Part shown: positions 1-5,995 of the stretch, piece after piece
Position numbering within the stretch: the first letter of the stretch is position 1
Layout of the letters: each line of letters begins with the position of its first letter
Source of the DNA: Anaerolineales bacterium
GTDB lineage: Bacteria > Chloroflexota > Anaerolineae > Anaerolineales > E44-bin32
DNA: 6,866 bases
Direction of reading: 5' to 3'
Assembly: GCA_030668545.1 (NCBI GenBank)
Contig: DAOUTT010000116.1
Coordinates: forward strand, 1-6,866
Program-made: the position numbers and the translations under genes
Notes under the pieces: generated by a model
Seen by the model: the letters and a program-made list of their open reading frames with translations, nothing else
Told to the model about the DNA's origin: nothing
Databases searched by the model: none

Positions 1-233
1 AACCGGTAGAAAGGTGTAGGATACGGCCAACGGTCCCCCCAGCGCCCTCCGAGGAAGTAACCTGCCGTGAGGTATATGAGGATGAGACCGATAATGTTTG
101 CCCAGACAATGTTGCTCGTCCCGTAGACATTGCCCAATAGGCGTGAAGCCGTGAGTTCGATGCCCAGCGTGGTCATCCCAGCAATGAAAACTACGATCAA
201 TAATAGAATCCGTCGCATCCTATCGGTCTCCAT
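1..233 (-). CDS. Membrane-anchored spermidine-synthase-like protein (fused MFS/SpeE type), N-terminal fragment
   Basis: Only the first 77 residues are visible; the gene runs off the left edge. Two hydrophobic segments (about residues 8-23 and 42-62) flank the pattern GIELTASRLLGNVYGTSNIV, followed by NIIGLILIYLTAGYFLGGR and then WGDR. From memory, the conserved Glu, the ASRLL stretch, the VWAN stretch and the terminal GGR.xDR are typical of the N-terminal membrane half of proteins annotated as fused MFS/spermidine synthase. In those proteins a SpeE-like aminopropyltransferase fold follows the helices, but it lies outside this window, so enzymatic activity cannot be judged. The gene starts 16 bases after the DUF58 stop and is probably co-transcribed with it. 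The start is uncertain: the ATG at 233 has only a weak GAAAG upstream, whereas the in-frame ATG at 218 (MRRILLL) has GGAG at 228-231 with a 9-base spacer and may be the true start. The family call is fairly sure; the substrate is unknown. Confidence 0.75.
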   Translation of the reverse strand, partial: METDRMRRILLLIVVFIAGMTTLGIELTASRLLGNVYGTSNIVWANIIGLILIYLTAGYFLGGRWGDRWPYPTPFYR

Positions 234-249
234 GAGCTTTCAGATTCGA

Positions 250-1581
250 TCAGGCAATTCGCGGGGCGCGAAGAGGGCGAATTGGGGATCCTAAAACCTC
301 TCCTAGATTATCGCCATAACTTAGAATTCGTGTAGTAATCCCCGACCGCCGTGCGGCCTCAGCGATTATATGCGAGCCTTCGGGTCCACCGAAACTGGCG
401 GCGTCAAGCAATACCAACATAGGCTGACGGCCGGTATGCCGCAGCCTGCGGATACCTGCGAGCATGTCAGTGTTGACCGAAGGTGTAATGAAAATCGCGG
501 TAGATCCCTGAGGGATTCTTGGGCCTTCAATTTTGATCACATCCTGCAGAGACCTATCACCTACAGCATTCAGAACCGCCAACGACTCAAGCAGTCGTAA
601 GCGCTGTGCCTCGCCAGGTTCTGGCTGAATTACCTGGCGTCCCGTACCATAACTGATGAATCCCACAGCCCGATTGAGCTGCAAGAAATGCATTGCCAGT
701 GAGGCAGCAGCTGTCACCCCGTACTCTATGGTTGAAGGGGGAAGTTGAAATACGCCGTCCTTATTTGCCGTTGCATCCTCGTCAGGCTTCTGAAGCTCGT
801 AATGCTGGCTTAGCGCAGCATCAACAATGATCCAGATTTCTGCCAACGGATCGAGTTCAAATTCCTTCACTATCAATTTCTGAAGCCTGGCTGTTGAACG
901 CCAGTGAATCCGGCTGAAGCTGTCACCGGGTACATAATCCCGCACACCTGCTGCATTCGGTGTGATCTGATGTGTACGACGTCTCAGCGCTTCACCCCCA
1001 GGTAGGCGACCGCTCGGGATGGCAAATCCCTCCAACGGCACTATCATCGGCAAAACAACGACGTGATTAGCCGAAGGGATCTCGCGCACACGTGGGAAGA
1101 TTCCGAACGGATCAGTTGAAAGCAGCGTCATGGGTCCTAAGCGGTAGCGGCCTCGGGTTGTACAAAGTGTCCTCGTTAACCAGCGCCTGGTTTGCCCTCT
1201 TCCAAATCCAGAAGCCACAGTTACTGATTGATGCTCACCGATATCCGATGTGTCTCCCAACCCCAGCCAAAACGATACTGTGGTAATCCTGAAACCTGGA
1301 AGGTCGGAAGTATCCTTCGTTTCCACCCATAACTTGGGGATTCGGCTAAGATTGGAAAGCGTGAAACGCTCGATGAAAAGCGAACCTACCTGGGCGCGGT
1401 TAGAACGCGGCTCGCGGGCAATCGTCACGCCTTTTAATGTTGTCCACGACCAAATATAGGCAACTACAAGCAAACCTCCCCAGAGGTATGTCAGGCTATA
1501 GAAAAGGTCTCGCCCGGTAACTCTAGCCCCAATAAGGCTGAGGACGAAAAGGGCAAAGACGACACGTGCACGCGAAAACAT
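250..1581 (-). CDS. DUF58 domain-containing membrane protein (MoxR partner)
   Basis: This is a complete 443-residue protein. Two N-terminal transmembrane segments (about 5-20 and 27-46) are followed by a beta-rich region ending in RGRYRLGP (143-150) and STDPFGIF (155-162), then the DUF58 signature VRDYVPGDSFSRIHWRSTAR at 213-232. A von Willebrand A-like segment follows, starting at IWIIVDAALSQ (249-259). The length and domain order fit the DUF58 family (PF01882), whose members sit next to MoxR ATPases and are thought to act as membrane-tethered adaptors in chaperone-like complexes. The expected MIDAS pattern DxSxS reads D-A-A-L-S here, so metal binding may be weakened. The start is well supported: its ATG shares one base with the moxR stop (TGATG), and GAGG lies 7 bases upstream (1589-1592). 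Translation is therefore probably coupled to the ATPase. The family call is firm; the client process is unknown. Confidence 0.93.
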   Translation of the reverse strand: MFSRARVVFALFVLSLIGARVTGRDLFYSLTYLWGGLLVVAYIWSWTTLKGVTIAREPRSNRAQVGSLFIERFTLSNLSRIPKLWVETKDTSDLPGFRITTVSFWLGLGDTSDIGEHQSVTVASGFGRGQTRRWLTRTLCTTRGRYRLGPMTLLSTDPFGIFPRVREIPSANHVVVLPMIVPLEGFAIPSGRLPGGEALRRRTHQITPNAAGVRDYVPGDSFSRIHWRSTARLQKLIVKEFELDPLAEIWIIVDAALSQHYELQKPDEDATANKDGVFQLPPSTIEYGVTAAASLAMHFLQLNRAVGFISYGTGRQVIQPEPGEAQRLRLLESLAVLNAVGDRSLQDVIKIEGPRIPQGSTAIFITPSVNTDMLAGIRRLRHTGRQPMLVLLDAASFGGPEGSHIIAEAARRSGITTRILSYGDNLGEVLGSPIRPLRAPRIA

Positions 1582-2528
1582 CAGCCGACCTCACCCCCTG
1601 GTACAGGAACCTTTTCGAGTACTTCCTCGATAACATCAACTGCGTCGACCTCACGGATACGCGCAGCCGAGCCGACAATCAATCGGTGAGCAAGAGCGGG
1701 GACAGCCAATGCCTTAACATCATCCGGCAGGACATAATCTCTGCCCAGGATCGCTGCCCGTGCCTGTGAGGTGCGGAATAGGGCCAGGCTCCCGCGCGGG
1801 CTCGCGCCGAGATATATTTCCCCGTGCGCTCGAGTCTTTTCAACCAAACCCACAATGTAGCGCTTGATCTCGGCTGTAACCTTCACACGCTTCACAGCCT
1901 CTTGCGCTCTTAGCAATTCGGCAATTTCGACCACCTGCTTCAGATCGTCGATTGGGTGATGGAACTGCTGATTCGTCAGCATTCGCACCTCATTATTCGT
2001 CGCCGGGTATCCCAGGCTGATCCGCAGGAGGAAGCGATCCATCTGGGCTTCGGGAAGTGGAAACGTCCCCTCATATTCAATCGGGTTCTGCGTGGCCAGA
2101 ACAAGGAAAGGCTCCGGCAAAGGGTGAGTTTTTCCATCAACCGTGACCTGATGCTCCTCCATCGCCTCCAGCAATGCGGCTTGTGTTTTAGGAGTGGCTC
2201 GGTTGATCTCATCTGTAAGAACGATCTGAGCAACGATCGGTCCCTGTCGGTATTCGAATTCGTTCGTTTTCTGGTTGAAGATCGACACGCCGGTCACATC
2301 GCTCGGAAGCATATCGGGGGTGAATTGGATGCGGTTGAATGTGCCACCAATCGATCGGGCGATGCTTTTAGCAAGCATCGTCTTCCCTGTCCCCGGAACA
2401 TCCTCGATGAGAATATGCCCCTGGCAGAGCAGCCCCGTAATCGTCAAGCGGATCGCGTCCGTTTTCCCCACGATTACTTTTTCGACGTTCTCGAGCAGTT
2501 GATTGGTGACATCTTGTATCTCAGCCAT
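1581..2528 (-). CDS. MoxR-family AAA+ ATPase
   Basis: This is a complete 315-residue cytoplasmic ATPase. Visible motifs in order are Walker A EDVPGTGKT (42-50), Walker B LTDEINRA (104-111), sensor 1 ATQNP (145-149), the arginine-finger region EAQMDRF (160-166) and sensor 2 GASPRGS (241-247). A helical lid domain occupies about 200-310. Length and motifs are canonical for AAA_3/MoxR (PF07726 with an AAA lid). Family members use ATP hydrolysis to remodel or assemble protein complexes, often with metal-cofactor or envelope clients, together with a DUF58 protein. The overlapping downstream DUF58 gene fits this pairing. The ATG at 2528 is preceded by GAGGAG at 2534-2539, a strong Shine-Dalgarno site, and by the only sizeable intergenic gap in the window, so this is likely the first gene of its transcription unit. 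All nucleotide-handling residues look intact. The specific client cannot be told from the sequence. Confidence 0.97.
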   Translation of the reverse strand: MAEIQDVTNQLLENVEKVIVGKTDAIRLTITGLLCQGHILIEDVPGTGKTMLAKSIARSIGGTFNRIQFTPDMLPSDVTGVSIFNQKTNEFEYRQGPIVAQIVLTDEINRATPKTQAALLEAMEEHQVTVDGKTHPLPEPFLVLATQNPIEYEGTFPLPEAQMDRFLLRISLGYPATNNEVRMLTNQQFHHPIDDLKQVVEIAELLRAQEAVKRVKVTAEIKRYIVGLVEKTRAHGEIYLGASPRGSLALFRTSQARAAILGRDYVLPDDVKALAVPALAHRLIVGSAARIREVDAVDVIEEVLEKVPVPGGEVG

Positions 2529-2533
2529 GAATT

Positions 2534-2539
2534 CTCCTC
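2534..2539 (-). promoter_or_regulatory. Shine-Dalgarno site of the MoxR ATPase gene
   Basis: On the minus strand GAGGAG is followed by AATTC-type spacing (5 bases) and then the ATG at 2528. It is the strongest ribosome binding site in the window and fixes the start of the MoxR gene. The other complete genes rely on weaker sites within an upstream coding sequence. Confidence 0.75.
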
Positions 2540-2545
2540 GGCGAT

Positions 2546-2551
2546 ATTATA
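2546..2551 (-). promoter_or_regulatory. Candidate -10 box (proximal) before the MoxR gene
   Basis: A perfect TATAAT hexamer is read on the minus strand in an AT-rich stretch. No convincing -35 lies 16-18 bases upstream (the best is GCTTTT or similar). If used, transcription would start at about 2539, giving an untranslated leader of only about 11 bases that begins at the Shine-Dalgarno site itself. That makes it less likely than the hexamer match suggests. Confidence 0.3.
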
Positions 2552-2581
2552 AATATGAACTGTAAGAAAAAAGCGTTATCG

Positions 2582-2611
2582 ATTTTACCTTGTTCTTGTT
2601 AATGTTGACCA
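2582..2611 (-). promoter_or_regulatory. Candidate sigma-70-like promoter (distal) before the MoxR gene
   Basis: On the minus strand TGGTCA (2606-2611, 4 of 6 to consensus) is separated by 18 bases from TAAAAT (2582-2587, 5 of 6). It would give a leader of about 45-50 bases that keeps the Shine-Dalgarno site inside the transcript. It lies in the only non-coding gap, directly before the MoxR-DUF58-SpeE-like genes. The match is modest and AT-rich DNA gives such hits by chance. Confidence 0.3.
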
Positions 2612-2651
2612 GCATCTGTCGTCACTGGCCCTAATCATACGATTACCAAGT

Positions 2652-3749
2652 TTATGAGTTAAGCAGCATCACAAGCATTGCGATCCAGAACATCGCGTAG
2701 TTCAATGTTTTCTTGCGCTTATACTGTACCGCGAAAAGGACGACTGCCAATACAAGGCCGGTCGCCATACGAACGATGCCCAATGGTTCTCTGAAAGTTG
2801 AGTAGGGGATGAAAAGAAGCACCATGCTGTTTGTGAACAACGCCATTGCTGTTGCGTCTTTTGCTCCATCCCAGAGAACTTTCAATGAGCTGGCTAAACC
2901 CCAGATCGTTGGAAACACAATCGACGGACCGAGGATAACCAGGAATAAAGCCAGCGCTGGTAGACTTTCTGTACCGATGCGCAGCAATCCCATGAACGGG
3001 ATCCACTCAAACCCCGTCGCCATATCGCCGCCGCTGCCGATTCCCGGCGACCCGAACGTCCACCATAACCAGGCTTGCCAGAGTGCAAACAGCGCTCCCC
3101 CCGCGATCAATGTCCATGTGGACGATTTCGACCTGCGCTGCACAAGATCGCTAATCAAAGCTGCTATCCAGAAAAGCACAGTCGTCTCTTTTGCAAAAAG
3201 CGCCAATCCCAAGGCAACTGCTCCTAAGACAGGACGATTTCGAAAGCGCCAGAACCACCCCACGACCACCAACCCGTATGCCAGTGGTTCATGAAGGTCT
3301 AACCCCACCGCAGCGACAAGCCCCACCCACAATCCATAAATCAACGCATAGTGCGAGGGGTAGCCCCTCTCGACGAAGAATGAGGAAAGCAGCCCGGTAG
3401 CCGCAACAAGCGCGAAGAGGTTCACAAGCAAAAGAGACCAGGGGATGAGAGTCGGGTTGCCTCCAACAAGTGTACGAGCCAGGATCGGGTAGAGGATTCG
3501 TTGATAACGATACGCAGGGACATCAAGGTGCTCGGCGACGCTCTGCGGATTTGGGTCGCGGGCGACATACAAAGCGAATTGTCCGTCGTAACCAGGGGTT
3601 CCATCCGGATCGACATCGGCGTAACGAGTACCGATCTCCGCTAAGGCAGCGGCGTCCATATTAACAGAGGTCAGGCGCCATAGGATATATGCGCCGGAAA
3701 TGACGAGGGTGAGGGCCGCAGGCCAGAAGGTTTTTACTCGTCGCGCCAT
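2652..3749 (-). CDS. Polytopic membrane protein with GYDGQF and YRYQR motifs, GT-C-like, function unknown
   Basis: This is a 365-residue protein with roughly ten hydrophobic segments. The first helix is at about 9-25; several more span 101-122, 133-150, 174-203, 212-230, 262-286, 304-315, 324-341 and 352-363. Between helix 1 and helix 2 lies a long loop with DVDPDG (46-50), GYDGQF (53-58), YVARDP (61-66) and PAYRYQRILYP (78-88). Later come HEPLAYGL (153-160), FAKETT (185-190) and FREPLGIVR (319-327). The loop-1 motifs resemble a widespread but poorly characterised family of bacterial membrane proteins. In GT-C enzymes a catalytic Asp sits in the first external loop, so D55 is a candidate, but this is inference. 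The ATG at 3749 (MARRVK) was chosen because the longer frame from 3863 would overlap the YfhO gene by 130 bases and adds a non-conserved, Ser/Arg-rich N-terminus. With this start the overlap is 16 bases. No clear Shine-Dalgarno is seen, which fits coupling to YfhO translation. Confidence 0.85.
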   Translation of the reverse strand: MARRVKTFWPAALTLVISGAYILWRLTSVNMDAAALAEIGTRYADVDPDGTPGYDGQFALYVARDPNPQSVAEHLDVPAYRYQRILYPILARTLVGGNPTLIPWSLLLVNLFALVAATGLLSSFFVERGYPSHYALIYGLWVGLVAAVGLDLHEPLAYGLVVVGWFWRFRNRPVLGAVALGLALFAKETTVLFWIAALISDLVQRRSKSSTWTLIAGGALFALWQAWLWWTFGSPGIGSGGDMATGFEWIPFMGLLRIGTESLPALALFLVILGPSIVFPTIWGLASSLKVLWDGAKDATAMALFTNSMVLLFIPYSTFREPLGIVRMATGLVLAVVLFAVQYKRKKTLNYAMFWIAMLVMLLNS

Positions 3750-5995
3750 CGTATGAAGAGAAATAATGCGAGAATCCAGGCGGGAAGGCTCACTGCTGCA
3801 CCAAGCCAGAATGAGCTTGGTTGATAAGAGAAGTCCACTGTATGAGTCCCTTGCGGCACCCATACTCCACGGAATAAATAATCTGCTTGGAAGAGCTCAG
3901 CGTCTGCGCCATCCACACGAACGCGCCAACCCGGAACCATAACATCCGAAAGGACAAGCCAAGAACCACCTGACGTTGTTACTTCGATCTCAATCCGATT
4001 CGGATCCTGCACTTCAAGGATGTCATAGGAACCACCACGCTCCCCTTGAGGGAGGGATGCGGAGCGTGTTTCAAGGACGACTTGGTCATCCAGATTAAAG
4101 GATGGGTTGATAACTAGTTCAAGCGCATCTTCAGCGCTTGATACAGAAACAGCATTCGGGATCAACCTCACCCGAGATGAGCCCTCGATGGGTTCGTAGC
4201 GAACCGCTTGTAAATCCCCAGACACTTCAGATGCCAGCCAGGCGACATCCATCAATTGGAAGAGACGCTGCCGATCCGCCGAGGGCAGCGTGTCAAGAAC
4301 ATCCATCCATGTCGTATACCGCTCAGGAACAAAGGGGTCGAAGTTATTCGCCGAGGGTACGCTGTCAAGCATAGTTGTATTCGGTAAGCCGATATCACGG
4401 ACGACCCGCCAGTCAATACCCGGGTCAAATGTGTCGAAGCGGTGGGTTTGAGAGAATTTCAGCGCATACTCCAGATCGGCGGTCATATATAGGCGATGGG
4501 TACGGCCAAACGCGGCGACGGTTGCTGCTTCTCCATCATATACTTCCTGCGAAATTGATGGGTTCAAACCGCTTCCGGCGATGAGCAAGTCAATCAGCAA
4601 GAATCCCCCAACAAGAAGCATGGGTAATCTCGTCCGCGATTTATCGACGAAGAGCGTAAGCGCTCCAGCAATTGCCAGGCCGACACCTGCAATAGCAAGG
4701 GCACGAACAAAAGTAGGCTCGACGTCTCCTAACCAGCGTGCTCCAAAATATCCTGCCAGACCCACAACTGCCGCACCCGCTGTCCCAAGGCGGATCCAGT
4801 AGAGCGCTCTTCCAGAAGGCGTTCGCCATTGATCCGCACCTATCGCAGCCAGGAGGGCGAGCGAGAAAACCAGGAGTAGATTCCAGCGGGCAGGTGCGTG
4901 AAACAAGTCAAAGGTAGGTACATGATCGAATAGGAATGGGAAGACAGGCGTGTTCACGCCCAAGGCGAGGATCACGGTCATAACGGAAAGAAAAGTAAGA
5001 AACCTCCCCAAAGTGGGACGTGAACCCTTGCCTCGCAGGCTAGACACAATCCCGAGTATCGCGAAAATCAGCGTGATGATGCCAATGTAGATCGCATCCT
5101 CCCAGAAATTTGCATACCCCCAGTAATTCCCCATGGAGGGATTCCCGAATAGGTCAGGCAGCAGCAGCCCGAGAGCGCGCCACGGCCAAAACGAGTACGT
5201 CATCGCCAATTCAGGGTCCACGGTTGTCGCCCGCGCCGTATTCAGTAAATATTCCAGAGTTGGGAGCAATTGAGCAGCAGTTAAAACGAAACCCAGGACT
5301 CCGGCCAATAAATACGCAGACGCAGTTCGAAGTCGATCTCGCCAGGTATCAAGAGAAATCGCGCGCCATATAAGCCAGGCCGCGCTCAGACATAGGCTGT
5401 ACCAGGCCATCTGGGCATGTCCAGCCAACCACTGGAAACTAAAGGTAACCGCTAAAAGAAAGACCGAGGAATAAAATTGGCGGAGATTCTTGCGGGGGAC
5501 TGACTCAACTAGCCTATCCGTGGCGAAGATGATCCAGGGCAGCCATGCTGCAGCGTGATTAATGCTGATAAACCAGGTCCTGGCAACCAGGTAGCCCGAG
5601 AGGCTGTAACTCAAACCGGCGATAAGCTGAGAAAGGCTTCCCAATCCGAGCCTACGCACGAGCAGAGCCATCCCAATTCCCGCCCAAATCAGGTGAAGCG
5701 TAACGAGAACGCCATGCCCGTACGCCGGTCCGAAGATGAAGAGGGTTAAATTCGGCGGGTAAAGTAGAGCGGACTGATAATTCGCGAGCAGCGGAGCACC
5801 CATCCCGAGCAGTGGGTTCCAGAGCGGAAGGTGGCCCGACTTGAGCACCTCAATTGCAAACTGATGCCACGGAACGAACTGGAGCATCGGTGTGCCCCAG
5901 TATAGGACTTCCCCTCTGACGAGCATCGGTCCAAAGAGCAGGATCGGTCCGATGGCGATCAATATCCAAACTAGATGATTGCGCTGGATTTTCAC
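3734..5995 (-). CDS. YfhO-family membrane protein (probable glycosyltransferase)
   Basis: This is a complete 753-residue multi-pass protein. Helix 1 (about 9-26) is followed by an external loop with PLWNPLLGMGAPLLANYQSA (57-76), typical of the YfhO family (PF09586). Further family-like stretches are DLFGNP with YWGYANFWEDAIYIG (281-305) and HAPARWNLLLVFSLALLAA (366-384). The membrane part, with about 11-12 helices, ends near 475. A soluble region (about 480-725) carries the C-terminal signature GSWLVLSDVMVPGWRVRVDG (677-696) and VPQGTHTVDFSY (713-724). A last helix spans about 731-748. Bacillus YfhO has been linked to glycosylation of lipoteichoic acid; this homolog probably transfers a sugar from a lipid carrier on the outer face of the membrane, acceptor unknown. 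The start is GTG at 5995, overlapping the upstream stop as GTGA; GAGG lies 13 bases away, a rather long spacing, so translational coupling is likely. The acidic residue usually expected near the start of loop 1 appears replaced (YWGTP, 32-36). Confidence 0.9.
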   Translation of the reverse strand: MKIQRNHLVWILIAIGPILLFGPMLVRGEVLYWGTPMLQFVPWHQFAIEVLKSGHLPLWNPLLGMGAPLLANYQSALLYPPNLTLFIFGPAYGHGVLVTLHLIWAGIGMALLVRRLGLGSLSQLIAGLSYSLSGYLVARTWFISINHAAAWLPWIIFATDRLVESVPRKNLRQFYSSVFLLAVTFSFQWLAGHAQMAWYSLCLSAAWLIWRAISLDTWRDRLRTASAYLLAGVLGFVLTAAQLLPTLEYLLNTARATTVDPELAMTYSFWPWRALGLLLPDLFGNPSMGNYWGYANFWEDAIYIGIITLIFAILGIVSSLRGKGSRPTLGRFLTFLSVMTVILALGVNTPVFPFLFDHVPTFDLFHAPARWNLLLVFSLALLAAIGADQWRTPSGRALYWIRLGTAGAAVVGLAGYFGARWLGDVEPTFVRALAIAGVGLAIAGALTLFVDKSRTRLPMLLVGGFLLIDLLIAGSGLNPSISQEVYDGEAATVAAFGRTHRLYMTADLEYALKFSQTHRFDTFDPGIDWRVVRDIGLPNTTMLDSVPSANNFDPFVPERYTTWMDVLDTLPSADRQRLFQLMDVAWLASEVSGDLQAVRYEPIEGSSRVRLIPNAVSVSSAEDALELVINPSFNLDDQVVLETRSASLPQGERGGSYDILEVQDPNRIEIEVTTSGGSWLVLSDVMVPGWRVRVDGADAELFQADYLFRGVWVPQGTHTVDFSYQPSSFWLGAAVSLPAWILALFLFIRWRDE

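Larger units (their letters stand above)
2529..2651. other. Intergenic spacer between two probable transcription units
   Basis: This 123-base gap separates the stop of the GYDGQF membrane protein gene from the MoxR start. It is more AT-rich than its flanks. It carries a perfect 5-base inverted repeat with a 4-base loop (TAATC/GATTA, 2632-2645) and a looser 6-base stem with one G-U pair (2607-2612 with 2625-2630, 12-base loop). Neither is followed by a run of T on the minus strand, so no intrinsic terminator can be called. The gap also holds the two promoter candidates and the Shine-Dalgarno site listed separately. No open reading frame or structured RNA was recognised. Confidence 0.6.

Noticed and set aside
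1956..2552. 198-residue open frame on the plus strand
   Set aside because: It lies antisense to the MoxR gene, whose motifs are all intact on the minus strand. The plus-strand protein shows no recognisable domain and is rich in Arg, Cys and His, as expected for a shadow frame.
2607..2645. Two adjacent inverted repeats as a terminator for the membrane-protein operon
   Set aside because: The stems are 5 and 6 bases, the first AT-rich and the second with a G-U pair and a 12-base loop. Neither is followed by a T-run on the minus strand, so an intrinsic terminator cannot be supported.
2809..3294. 161-residue open frame on the plus strand
   Set aside because: It is antisense to the GYDGQF membrane protein; low-complexity Pro/Ala/Asn composition, no helices or motif and no ribosome site noted. 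Treated as a shadow.
3750..3863. N-terminal extension giving a 403-residue version of the GYDGQF protein
   Set aside because: It would overlap the YfhO gene by 130 bases, adds no membrane or motif sequence, and its residues look like an out-of-frame reading of YfhO coding sequence. The ATG at 3749 directly precedes a typical Arg/Lys-flanked first helix.
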